A stretch of DNA of 24,583 nt from positions 1-24,583 of the IMG/VR virus record IMGVR_UViG_3300037468_000146; one strand, written 5' to 3'. The position numbers and the translations under genes are program-made. Positions 6,871 through 14,564 of this stretch are shown here, one piece after another (position 1 is the first letter of the stretch; each line of letters starts with the position of its first letter). Under the pieces are notes generated by a model. It made no database searches. It saw nothing but the letters and a program-made list of their open reading frames with translations, and had not been told where the DNA came from. Source of the DNA: a virus.

Positions 6871-8061
6871 ATGTCAAAGCCCCTGCTGACCGGCGGCAAC
6901 GGAAAGAGCAACGAGTTCGTCGGCACGGCGAACGGGCAGGTGCCGACATGGAGCACTGCTGACGGGGGCCAGTGGTTCCCCGGCTCGCAGTCTTCGGGCG
7001 GCGGCGGCGGCGAGTTGTTCTACTTGAACAGCGGCATCGCGGCGACGGCCCCGACCACGAACCTGCCCTACACGGGCGGCTCGGGCGCAACCCTCGCGGA
7101 CTTCAACCCCGCACAGCTTTCGACGGTCTACGACGCCACGACGCAGACACGCACCACGCCGACGCTGCCCTCGAACGGCTCATGGCAGATCGTGCAGGGC
7201 TTCGTCACCGATGCCGCACTCAACCTGACGGCACTTCCTGCGGGCCTCTTTGAGTTCAACATTTGGGTGCAGGCGTCCTCCGGCGCAGGCCCGTCGCAGA
7301 CGCAGATGCGCGTGCGCGTCGGCAAGTACGACAGCTCCAACGTCCTCACCTACCTTTCGTCGTCGGACGCCGTCTACATCTACGACCCGACGACGCCGAC
7401 GCAGTACGTTCTGTCCGTTGTCATCGGGTCGAACACGCTGGCGACGACCGACCGGCTCTACGTCGAGATCAACGCGACAGCGACCGTGAACGGTCGCACG
7501 GCTACCTTCCACTTCGGCGCGGGCGAGCCTTCGCACGTTCACACGACCATTGTCGTCCCCATCAACCTTGCGGACGCAACGCAGGTGACCGGCATCCTGC
7601 CGACCGACAACGGCGGCACGGGCAAGGGAACTGGCTCGCTGCCCGCCATCAACACCGTCTTCGCGGGTGCGGCCTCGGGCAGCGCCGCGCTGCCGACCTT
7701 CCGCGCCCTCGTCTACGACGACATCAAGACGCTCATCCCCTACGACCTGCCGGTCGAGATTCCCGGCACTCCCGACACCAGCACCCGAGTCGTCAACTTC
7801 AAGGCGGTGCGTCCGTTCCGTCTCGCCGCCTCGGGGCATCAAGGCGGCTGCGCGGTGGCGAACCCCTCGACCAACACCAGCTTCACGGTGCAGAAGAACC
7901 TGTCCGGGACCGACACCATCACCTTCCAGAGCGGCGGCGGCTTCGCGTCCAGCATCACGCAGACGGACTTCGCCATCGGCGACCTGCTGACGGTGGAGAC
8001 GCCGAACGCCCTCAACAGCATGGACACGCCGTTCTTCACGCTCGCCATGACGCTGCTCTAG
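6871..8061 (+). CDS. Tail fibre protein with NGGTG repeat segment, 396 aa
   Basis: ATG 6871 follows GAGGTAG. The N-terminus (MSKPLLTGGNGKSNEFVG) is similar to that of the previous gene. Residues 45-50 are a poly-Gly hinge (GGGGGE). Residues 55-225 form a beta domain with FELNIW/RVRVGKYDSS-like strands, in outline like carbohydrate-binding jelly-roll modules. Residues about 231-255 contain VTGILPTDNGGTGKGTGSL, the classic motif of fibre shafts (VTGxLPxxNGGTG) that precedes a receptor-binding or chaperoned tip. The last 90 residues are a beta tip. The stop at 8059-8061 leads straight to a GGAGG for the next gene. A tail-fibre role is well supported by the motif; receptor unknown. Confidence 0.8.
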   Translation: MSKPLLTGGNGKSNEFVGTANGQVPTWSTADGGQWFPGSQSSGGGGGELFYLNSGIAATAPTTNLPYTGGSGATLADFNPAQLSTVYDATTQTRTTPTLPSNGSWQIVQGFVTDAALNLTALPAGLFEFNIWVQASSGAGPSQTQMRVRVGKYDSSNVLTYLSSSDAVYIYDPTTPTQYVLSVVIGSNTLATTDRLYVEINATATVNGRTATFHFGAGEPSHVHTTIVVPINLADATQVTGILPTDNGGTGKGTGSLPAINTVFAGAASGSAALPTFRALVYDDIKTLIPYDLPVEIPGTPDTSTRVVNFKAVRPFRLAASGHQGGCAVANPSTNTSFTVQKNLSGTDTITFQSGGGFASSITQTDFAIGDLLTVETPNALNSMDTPFFTLAMTLL

Positions 8062-8070
8062 GAGGCCGCG

Positions 8071-8367
8071 ATGCCCCTGCTCCGCTACCAGCGGTACAAG
8101 ACCGGATCGCTGCCGATCATCACCACCTACGCGCAGGAACTCGACGACTTTCGCATCGGCGGCTACATCGAGTTCGACTTCGGCAGCATTTCTCCTGCGT
8201 CGTGGTCCGTGGGGAACTGGGTGTTCCTGACCTATGCCACCGCCGATTCGTCGGTCACGCAGCAGAACCTCAACGACTATGCAACGGTGGCGGCTCCTCC
8301 CGGCTTCACCGCTGGCGCCCCGTTCCTCGACGTTCCGGGCAAGCGCATCCTCATCACGTTGACGTAG
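8071..8367 (+). CDS. Small fibre-cassette protein of unknown function, 98 aa
   Basis: ATG 8071 follows TAGGAGG with ideal spacing. The sequence is beta-rich and aromatic (RYQRYKTGSLPIITTYAQEL, YIEFDFGSI, SWSVGNWVFLTYA), with no Cys, no signal peptide and no membrane helix. It lies between a fibre gene and the large repeat protein, with nine- and ten-base gaps on the two sides, so it is clearly part of the same unit. It may be a small capping or docking module for its neighbour. I do not recognise a family. Confidence 0.7.
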   Translation: MPLLRYQRYKTGSLPIITTYAQELDDFRIGGYIEFDFGSISPASWSVGNWVFLTYATADSSVTQQNLNDYATVAAPPGFTAGAPFLDVPGKRILITLT

Positions 8368-8377
8368 GAGCAGGACG

Positions 8378-11167
8378 ATGGCGCTGACCAGCTACTTCAA
8401 GGCCGACAACACCTCGCTTCTGAACAACGTGGTGTCGTGGTCGGCGACTCCTGTTCCCGGACCGCCTCCGTCGTCGCCAAACTCACAAGCGGTGTGGGAC
8501 TCGCGCATCTTGTCGGCGCGTACGGCGCAGCCCGGTGCATCAACAACGTGGGGCAAGATTCTCGTCACCAACCCTGCTGGGCTTTGCACCATTCAAGCTC
8601 AGACCGGCGCTCTCATCACGCTCACGCCGACCGACCCCGAAGCGGCGGGTGTCGGCATTGAACTGACCAGCGCAGGCACGCAGAACTTCCTCATCACCAA
8701 CAACGTCGCCCTCGGTTCCTCGCAAGAGTGGAAGGTCGCCGCTGGTCGGCTGCTGGATGTACGCAGCGTCATCTCGGGCGCGACCTCATCGCTCATCAAG
8801 ACGGATGCCGGTACGCTCAACCTCGGGACAGGCGTCAGCACGTTCGGCAGCGGCGGCGGGCAGAGTTTCACCGCACGCGGTGGTCTCACCATCGTAGGCA
8901 GCAATAACTCGCTCGGTGCCGCCGCAAACACGGTCGTCGTTGAGAGCGGCGCGGCCATCCAAATCTCCACGGCCACGCCCGCGCAGACGGTGTTCAACGT
9001 CTCCGGCCCGGGCCTTTCGGGCATCAGCTACGGAGCCATCTCCAGCGACACCTCGGGCTGGGCAAACACCAAGACCATCACCGCGCAGTCGGACAACACG
9101 GTCATCGGATTCCGGGGCGGCGGCGCGTTCCAGATGCGCCTCGCCGTGGCTGCTGGCGTTACTGCCATCACGCTGAACGGTGAGAACGCCGCGCTGTCGG
9201 ACAACAGCGGCTACACCATGACCGGCGGAGCGTCGACCTACAACGCCACCGTCACGCTGGTCAGCTTCGCCTACAACGGCACCCTGCCTGTCGGCATCAA
9301 GTACAGCATCGGCTCGGCAGCAAATGTCACCGACGCGCCCAGCAGCGGCGGCGCAGGTCTCGGCAACCTCGGGAACACCATCATCGTCTCGGCCTCCGGT
9401 GGCCTGATGTCCGCGTCTGCCAGCGGCACCTTCAATCGGAACTACACCTTCGTCGGGCGTGCGCTGAACAACGGCCAGCCCAATATTTACAGCCACTTCA
9501 AATGCTCCAACACCGGCAACAGCACGACCACCTTTGCCGGTAGGCTCACGTTCCAAGGAACCTCCAGCGATTGGGTCCAGTTCACCGGCACCAATCTTCG
9601 GACCTCCATCTACCGCTTCGTGAGCGGCTGCATCATCGAAGGGCAGACCAAGTTCGTCGTCGGCAGCGCCGCTTTCGCGGTCACTTCGGACTGCACAGCG
9701 CAGTTTGACAGCGGTGTGGACCTCACAGGGTTCTACGGCCCGCTCTACGTCGCCAACATCAACTATGGCACCGCGTTCCCCAACGAAAACGCGGTTGTCT
9801 ACGTCGATGGAAACCAGACCTACATCGACAACACCTCGGGCGGCGCACTCACAGTTCGGCACAGCAGCTACACGAACGACAACGCGGACTTCCTGTTCGT
9901 CGGCACCAACCCGCTCATCCTGAGTGGCCCCGCAGCAGGACCGGCAGCAGAGTGGTCAGGTAGCATCAACGCCGCAGCAGGGTGGACCAACTCCAGCGCC
10001 AACCTGCTGACGCTCGACTTCAACTTCGGTGCGTCCGCGACTGCCGGTGCCTTCATCAAGAACGGTACTGGCCCCTTGGCCCTCAAGGGCAACAACACCG
10101 CGTTCACCGTACTCACGCACAACGCCGGGAGCCTGTACCTCAACAGCGCGGGGTCCGCTGGCCCCCCTGCCGCCACGATGGGGATGGGCGCGGCCACCCT
10201 CGACAACACCTCGGGCGTCGATATTGACCTGATTGCCGCCGGGCAGTTCAACTTGGTAGGTGCCGGTTTCACATGGGGAGGCACGGGAAATCTGTACCGT
10301 GCCTCCGGCGTGTCTTACGGCACCTCCCGAACCATCACATTCACGACCAGTGGCACGAAGACCCTCAAGTTTGCCAGCTGGCTGGCGTCCGGTTCGCCGC
10401 AACTCAACGTCGGAGGCGGTGCGACGGGAACGACCAGCCGCCTCCACATCGTAGGAGCCAACGGCAGTACCGCCACGGCATCGTCGGTCACGGCGGGCTA
10501 CCTCAAGGTGGGCAACGCATCAGGACTTGGTGCGGTTGGCTCGACGACCGCATGGACGGTGACGACCGGCGCGTGCATCGAACTGGATGGCGTCACCATC
10601 CCCTCCAGCAAGAACGGGTCGTCGCTTACCGGAGATGGCCCCACCGGCACCTCGCATGGCGTGCTGCGCTCCACGAGCACGACGGCGCCAAGCGAATGGC
10701 GCGGCTCTCTCGTTTTCAACAGCACGGCGGGTGGGCGCATCACCGCCGCCCCACAGACGACGCTCACGCTCTCCGATGCCACCTACTTGGTCATCGAGGG
10801 GCCGTTGGCGAGCAGCTGCCCTGCCTTCTTCGATGCGAACCTCGACGCGACCCTCAACGTCAACCGCCGGTTCGCTGCCACCATCGGAGCAGTCACCTGC
10901 GGGCAGGCGAACGGCACGGGTCGAGTCGTCCTTTCCCGTGCCAATCAGCACACGGGCAAGCTCACCTGCGCCGCAGGGACGACGGCGCTCACGAACACGA
11001 ACGCCGCCGGTCCCGCCGCTACGGGAGCGGGCGTGGATGTGAACGCGGGCGCGACTCTTGCCGTGGAGGTCGCCAGCACCTACAAGGCCGTCTTCCCCGG
11101 CACGACGAAGCTGGGCAGCAGCTTCGGCAGCCCCGCCGCCAAGGCAATCTTCCGCATCGGCGCGTAG
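8378..11167 (+). CDS. Large beta-solenoid adhesin with autotransporter-like repeats, 929 aa
   Basis: ATG 8378 follows GGAGCAGGA. The protein is rich in Thr, Ser, Gly, Asn and Ala, poor in Lys and Glu, and without signal peptide or membrane segment. At least four segments follow the passenger-associated-transport-repeat pattern (GxGxLxLxGxNxxxG..V..G.L.VG..xxLGxxx..V.V..GA.L): about 139-190 (LTIVGSNNSLGAAANTVVV), 560-615 (IKNGTGPLALKGNNTAF), 690-740 (YLKVGNASGLGAVGSTTAW) and 845-900 (VVLSRANQHTGKLTCAAG). Such repeats fold as right-handed beta-helices in bacterial autotransporters, where they extend from the cell. Here there is no beta-barrel translocator or secretion signal, and the gene is inside a phage tail module, so a tail-borne adhesin or spike is the likely role. 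No catalytic residues are recognised, so a depolymerase is possible but unproven. Confidence 0.75.
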   Translation: MALTSYFKADNTSLLNNVVSWSATPVPGPPPSSPNSQAVWDSRILSARTAQPGASTTWGKILVTNPAGLCTIQAQTGALITLTPTDPEAAGVGIELTSAGTQNFLITNNVALGSSQEWKVAAGRLLDVRSVISGATSSLIKTDAGTLNLGTGVSTFGSGGGQSFTARGGLTIVGSNNSLGAAANTVVVESGAAIQISTATPAQTVFNVSGPGLSGISYGAISSDTSGWANTKTITAQSDNTVIGFRGGGAFQMRLAVAAGVTAITLNGENAALSDNSGYTMTGGASTYNATVTLVSFAYNGTLPVGIKYSIGSAANVTDAPSSGGAGLGNLGNTIIVSASGGLMSASASGTFNRNYTFVGRALNNGQPNIYSHFKCSNTGNSTTTFAGRLTFQGTSSDWVQFTGTNLRTSIYRFVSGCIIEGQTKFVVGSAAFAVTSDCTAQFDSGVDLTGFYGPLYVANINYGTAFPNENAVVYVDGNQTYIDNTSGGALTVRHSSYTNDNADFLFVGTNPLILSGPAAGPAAEWSGSINAAAGWTNSSANLLTLDFNFGASATAGAFIKNGTGPLALKGNNTAFTVLTHNAGSLYLNSAGSAGPPAATMGMGAATLDNTSGVDIDLIAAGQFNLVGAGFTWGGTGNLYRASGVSYGTSRTITFTTSGTKTLKFASWLASGSPQLNVGGGATGTTSRLHIVGANGSTATASSVTAGYLKVGNASGLGAVGSTTAWTVTTGACIELDGVTIPSSKNGSSLTGDGPTGTSHGVLRSTSTTAPSEWRGSLVFNSTAGGRITAAPQTTLTLSDATYLVIEGPLASSCPAFFDANLDATLNVNRRFAATIGAVTCGQANGTGRVVLSRANQHTGKLTCAAGTTALTNTNAAGPAATGAGVDVNAGATLAVEVASTYKAVFPGTTKLGSSFGSPAAKAIFRIGA

Positions 11168-11188
11168 CGCCACCTCAAGGAGCAGCAC

Positions 11189-11470
11189 ATGGCCCTGCAA
11201 GGCAACCTGTCCGAAGACCGCAACATCTACATCTTCGACTTCCCGGCGTGCTACGCCCGAGTGGTCGAGGTGCGCTCGCAGTACGTCTCCAGCTTCATCG
11301 ATGTCTGGTACTACGCGGACGCGGACGCCCGTGCGAAGGGCGGCGTGTGCGTGAAGACCGAGGTCGTCGCGCTGGCGACCGCCGACCTCCCCCCGGCGTC
11401 GAACCCCATCGAGCAGGGCTACCTGTACCTCAAGACGCTGCCCGAGTTCGCGGGCTGGATTGATGTCTAG
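11189..11470 (+). CDS. Small structural protein of unknown function, 93 aa
   Basis: ATG 11189 is preceded by AAGGAG (11178-11183). The sequence opens MALQGNLSEDRNIYIFDFPA and is a compact alpha/beta protein with strands VVEVRSQYVSSFIDVWYYAD and VCVKTEVVALA, ending in a strand after QGYLYLKTLPEF. Its opening resembles small beta proteins placed beside phage tail-fibre genes, but I do not recognise a named family. It is the last but one gene of the fibre cassette. Confidence 0.65.
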   Translation: MALQGNLSEDRNIYIFDFPACYARVVEVRSQYVSSFIDVWYYADADARAKGGVCVKTEVVALATADLPPASNPIEQGYLYLKTLPEFAGWIDV

Positions 11471-11543
11471 CCTCTTGCGTGGTGCGGAGCGCCGGTCTAT
11501 CCGGGCGGCGCGCAAGGCGGCAAGGAGCCGCAGGGAGACGCAC

Positions 11544-11738
11544 ATGGCAGAGCAGCAGCAGGAACCGGGCATCAACCTCGGGCAGACCTACGGCATCACG
11601 ACGATGCTGTCATCGCTGATGGACATCCAGCAGGTCATCCGAAACATCCCGTCAATGGTCGCGCAGCTCGACGCGCTCAAGGCCGAGAACGAGAAGCTCA
11701 AGGCCGACCTCGCCGCTCTCGCGCCGAAGGCCGAGTAG
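11544..11738 (+). CDS. Short coiled-coil protein, 64 aa
   Basis: The chosen start is ATG 11544, eight bases behind AGGGAG (11532-11537). An in-frame ATG at 11463, overlapping the previous stop, would add 27 residues that are almost all Arg, Ala and Ser and look non-coding. Residues 30-60 are a short leucine-zipper-like heptad series (MVAQLDALKAENEKLKADL), so the protein should form a coiled-coil oligomer. There is no other feature. It could be a trimerisation or bridging factor for the fibres, but that is inference. A gap holding promoter- and terminator-like elements follows. Confidence 0.6.
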   Translation: MAEQQQEPGINLGQTYGITTMLSSLMDIQQVIRNIPSMVAQLDALKAENEKLKADLAALAPKAE

Positions 11739-11757
11739 GCGGAAACAGGGCGCAGGC

Positions 11758-11786
11758 TTGACGACCGGCTTGCCCCTCGGTACGGT
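11758..11786 (+). promoter_or_regulatory. Candidate sigma70-type promoter
   Basis: TTGACG (11758-11763; five of six -35 consensus bases) is followed after exactly 17 bases by TACGGT (11781-11786; three of six -10 bases). It lies in the only gap longer than 100 bp between 7000 and the right edge. A start point near 11793 would give either a leader for the tube gene or, if the terminator at 11842 works, an RNA of about 80 nt. High G+C makes chance matches less likely for the -35 but the -10 is weak. Confidence 0.35.
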
Positions 11787-11841
11787 CGTTCTGCTTCGGT
11801 AGACGAGGCAGGACGGCCGCACACCGCAACAGGTGGATAGG

Positions 11842-11870
11842 GCGCGTCGAGGGAAACCTCGGCGCGCTTT
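11842..11870 (+). terminator. Strong GAAA-loop terminator-like hairpin
   Basis: GCGCGTCGAGG (11842-11852) pairs with CCTCGGCGCGC (11857-11867) in eleven consecutive pairs including one G-U, closed by a GAAA tetraloop (11853-11856). TTTCGCTTT follows at 11868-11876. This is the best terminator-like structure in the window. It lies 20 bases before the start of the tail-tube gene, so either transcription of the fibre cassette ends here with the tube read by partial read-through, or the stem is a 5' stabiliser on the tube mRNA. Confidence 0.65.
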
Positions 11871-11889
11871 CGCTTTCGGAGGGCGCGAC

Positions 11890-12339
11890 ATGGCGCAGCT
11901 GCAACGGATCAAGGGTCAGGAAGTCGAGGTCAATCTGCTGGTGGACGGCGTGCCGCAGGACTCGCTCAACGCGGTCCGCAGCTTCACCGTCACGCCCCGC
12001 TTCGAACTGAAGGAGGAGCAGTACCTCGGTGAGACGTCGATGCGATTCGACGAGATGTTCACCGGCGTCTCCTTCAACATGGAGCTCAACTTCGCGGACG
12101 CAGGTGTGTTCCGCTTCATGACCGCCGTGAAGGAGCGAGCGCAGCGCCGCACGCCCGGCACGGTCGTCAACCTCAAGGCCACGCTGAACTACCCGAGCGG
12201 CAACGGTCGACGGACGCGCATCGTGCTGAAGGACTGCTTCTTCGGCGACATGGCGACGGCGTTCGGGAGCCGTGGCGACTACGGCACGTTCAGCATCGAC
12301 GGACGGGCGCAAGACATCGAGCTGCTGGGCACGGTCTAA
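11890..12339 (+). CDS. Tail tube protein, 149 aa
   Basis: ATG 11890 follows CGGAGGG (11877-11883). The small, beta-rich sequence fits a contractile-tail tube protein: an opening strand (LQRIKGQEVEVNLLVDGVPQ), a mid-protein loop (FELKEEQYLGETSMRFDEMF), and paired strands (GVSFNMELNFADAG, RTRIVLKDCFFGD) ending in ELLGTV. Size matches known tubes of 140-170 residues, and it lies immediately before the chaperone and tape measure, as tubes do. It stacks as hexameric rings around the tape measure inside the sheath. What is odd is that the sheath gene lies almost 7 kb upstream rather than next to it. The strong hairpin before its ribosome site may tune expression. Confidence 0.8.
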   Translation: MAQLQRIKGQEVEVNLLVDGVPQDSLNAVRSFTVTPRFELKEEQYLGETSMRFDEMFTGVSFNMELNFADAGVFRFMTAVKERAQRRTPGTVVNLKATLNYPSGNGRRTRIVLKDCFFGDMATAFGSRGDYGTFSIDGRAQDIELLGTV

Positions 12340-12357
12340 GCAGCAAGGGAGACAGGC

Positions 12358-12726
12358 ATGGGTTCGCTGGAGAGCATTCTCGCAGGGCAGATGAAGGACC
12401 GCGTGGTGTACCGCTTCACGGTGCCGGAGAGCATCAAGGGCGACATCCGCAGCATCGGCATGGTCGAGATGACCGCCGACGAGGAGATCGGCGTCGAGGC
12501 TCGGTGCAAGGGCGCACCGGAGCGTCGGGCGGCCGAGATCGCCAAGGCGTCCATCTGGGAGCTGAACGGGCAGCGCGTTCACAACGCCGACGGCACCATC
12601 GACAAGGCGTGGAACACGATGTCGCCCAAGGTGCGGACGCTGGTGAACCGCGAGTGGGTCCGCATCCACATCGCGGACGACGCGGAGAGCGAGTCTTTCA
12701 GCAAGTCCATGACGGTGAACGTGTAG
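12358..12726 (+). CDS. Tail assembly chaperone, short (unshifted) form, 122 aa
   Basis: ATG 12358 follows AAGGGAGAC. The acidic-basic helical protein (KGAPERRAAEIAKASIWELN, VRTLVNREWVRIHIADDAES) lies exactly between tube and tape measure, the fixed place of the lambda gpG/gpGT-type chaperone pair. Such proteins bind the tape measure and recruit tube subunits, and are absent from virions. It ends at TAG 12724-12726, while the -1 frame is open from before 12504 to 12965, which supports a longer frameshifted product. I do not see a signature motif; the call rests on position and the overlapping open frame. Confidence 0.7.
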   Translation: MGSLESILAGQMKDRVVYRFTVPESIKGDIRSIGMVEMTADEEIGVEARCKGAPERRAAEIAKASIWELNGQRVHNADGTIDKAWNTMSPKVRTLVNREWVRIHIADDAESESFSKSMTVNV

Positions 12727-12965
12727 CGCAGCGCGGGCGCTACCGGCTGGCGGTCAGCCACCACGTCTTCCTGTCGGTGTTCAACGAGGGGCGAGCGAAG
12801 AAGCTCTGGCGACTCCTCGCCTACCTCGGACGGTTCGGGCATCAGCCGGTGAACGTGACGCTCGCCCTGCCGTTCTCACAACTTCGACAGCTTGCGGACT
12901 CGCTGTCTGAGGTGATGGAGCAGGAGTTCAAGGCGAACGCCAGCACGCCGTACATGGACGACTGA
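12697..12965 (+). CDS. Probable -1 frameshift extension of the tail chaperone (T-type)
   Basis: This frame is -1 to the 122-residue chaperone and continues 239 bases beyond its stop. It has no ribosome site or ATG; the first possible start after the 12726 stop is GTG 12777, with no Shine-Dalgarno before it. The amino acids are protein-like: HHVFLSVFNEGRAKKLWRLL, then LALPFSQLRQLADSLSEVME, ending YMDD. It ends ten bases before the tape measure. I find no canonical X-XXY-YYZ slippery heptamer; the only homopolymer-like step near the end is TCT TTC at 12694-12699, where the A-site can re-pair (TTC to TTT) but the P-site cannot. Taken as frameshift by context; the start shown is an estimate of where the shift may occur. 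Confidence 0.55.
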
Positions 12966-12974
12966 GGAGCGCGA

Positions 12975-14561
12975 ATGTCAGCCACCATCGAAGCCGTCCT
13001 TCGCCTCCGTGATCAACTGAGCGCCCCGCTGCGTTCTGCGGCGGGGTCGCTCACGGATGCGACCCAGAGCGTCAACTCGCTGGACAACAGCCTCAAGAAC
13101 GCGGCGGCGTCTGCGGACGGGATGAAGGGCAAGCTCGCCGGGGCGCTCGGTGCCATCGGCGTCGGCATCGGCTTCAAGGAGATCCTCTCCCTATCGAGCA
13201 ACTTCGAGGACACCGCGCTTTCCATCGCAGGCAACATCAAGGCGTTCGACCTCGCACCGACGTTCACCGAGGCGAAGGACGCCGCGTCGAAGGCGCTCGT
13301 CACCATCAACGACATGGCGGCGAAGCTCCCCGGCGAGGCTGAGGACTACATCCAAGTCTTCAAGACCGCGCTGCCTGCGGCCATCCGCTCAGGACTCACG
13401 GACATCAAGCAGGTGTCCGAGTTCACGTCGAAGCTGACGGCGGTCGCCGTGTCCAACCAGATCGACGCCGCGCAAGCTGGTGCGGACCTCATGCGGATGC
13501 TGTCCGGCCAAGCGGGCATGGACAACCGAACGTGGATGGCGCTCGCCCCGCACATCAAGGTGACGACCGACCTGCTGAAGCACAACTCGAAGGAGCTGAA
13601 GGGGCTGGGCGTAGGGTCCGAGATCGTCGCGGAGAAGTTCAACAAGCTAGACATCTCCGTGCGGCGCAACCTCATCGAGTCGGCGCTCGGGCGCTTCGAC
13701 GAGCAGATGAAGGACGCAGGCGACACCTACTCGTCCAAGATGGGCGAACTGACGAGCCGCGTGAAGGAGCTGCTGCGCCTCGCCTCGGAGCCGATGTTCG
13801 AGGCGGCGAAGGACGCGCTTACGAAGATCAACAAGTACCTCGAAGACAACAAGGATCTGCTGAAAGACCAGCTTCAGAACTTCATGCAGATCGCCACGGA
13901 CTACATCCCGAAGATCGCGGATGGCATCGGGTGGGTCGTTAAGCACGCCGAGGAAATCAAGGACGCAATGGTCGTGGCGATGGACCTGTGGATCGCCTCG
14001 ACCACGCTATCCGCGCTGAACAACGTGCTCGGCGTCTTCCAGAAAATGGCCGCTGCCGCCACCACCATCGGAGCCATGCAGCTTGGTACAGGTGGCGGAT
14101 ACGGACCCGCTATGACCGTCGGAACGCGCCTCGCATCGTGGGGGCGCATCGGGGCCGGGTACGGCGCGCGTGCACTTGCAGGCACTGCGAGCGCAGCAGC
14201 ACTCGGTGCTGGCGCGTTCCTGTACAGCAAGGAGGCCAACGCCGACGAAGACTTCCAGCTTGTGACTGCGCGGCAGCGCATGGAAGACCAGCGTGCGAAG
14301 GAGGAAGCTGCTGCGCTTGAAGCTGCCAACGCTGAACTCGAGGCGTCTGTCGCCGACCGCTTCAATCTCGACAAGTACAAGTCCCCCGAAAAGAAGCCGC
14401 CCAAGTTCGACTTCCGCAACTCGCGCTTCGACATCAAGCAGCAGTTCGCGGAAGGGTTCGACCAAGACCGCATCGCCGTGGCGTTCGCCAGCGACCTCGC
14501 CCGCGTCGGTGAGATGAAGCTCCAGTCCGCAGTCGGGATGCGGAGCGGGTTCGTGAGGTAG
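12975..14561 (+). CDS. Tail tape measure protein, 528 aa
   Basis: ATG 12975 follows GAGGAGC. The protein is long-helical, Ala/Lys/Asp-rich, with a hydrophobic stretch at 53-67 (KLAGALGAIGVGIGF) near the N-terminus and another at about 396-418 (ARALAGTASAAALGAGAF), as expected for tape measures that later enter the cell membrane. Residues 70-320 are helical, with TALPAAIRSGLTDIKQVSEF and the conserved-looking GADLMRMLSGQAGMDNRTW. The C-terminal 110 residues are charged and coiled-coil-like (QRMEDQRAKEEAAALEAANA). With about 1.5 angstrom per residue it would set a tail of roughly 80 nm. Position between chaperone and baseplate genes fits. No peptidase domain is seen. Confidence 0.85.
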   Translation: MSATIEAVLRLRDQLSAPLRSAAGSLTDATQSVNSLDNSLKNAAASADGMKGKLAGALGAIGVGIGFKEILSLSSNFEDTALSIAGNIKAFDLAPTFTEAKDAASKALVTINDMAAKLPGEAEDYIQVFKTALPAAIRSGLTDIKQVSEFTSKLTAVAVSNQIDAAQAGADLMRMLSGQAGMDNRTWMALAPHIKVTTDLLKHNSKELKGLGVGSEIVAEKFNKLDISVRRNLIESALGRFDEQMKDAGDTYSSKMGELTSRVKELLRLASEPMFEAAKDALTKINKYLEDNKDLLKDQLQNFMQIATDYIPKIADGIGWVVKHAEEIKDAMVVAMDLWIASTTLSALNNVLGVFQKMAAAATTIGAMQLGTGGGYGPAMTVGTRLASWGRIGAGYGARALAGTASAAALGAGAFLYSKEANADEDFQLVTARQRMEDQRAKEEAAALEAANAELEASVADRFNLDKYKSPEKKPPKFDFRNSRFDIKQQFAEGFDQDRIAVAFASDLARVGEMKLQSAVGMRSGFVR

Positions 14562-14564
14562 TCG

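Noticed and set aside
11463-11543. Longer N-terminus for the coiled-coil protein
   Set aside because: The added residues are nearly all Arg, Ala and Ser and the better ribosome site is at the ATG 11544; kept only as an alternative.
11739-11889. tRNA gene
   Set aside because: No cloverleaf, no GTTCRA-type T-loop and no 3' acceptor pairing; the structure is a single hairpin with a preceding promoter-like element.
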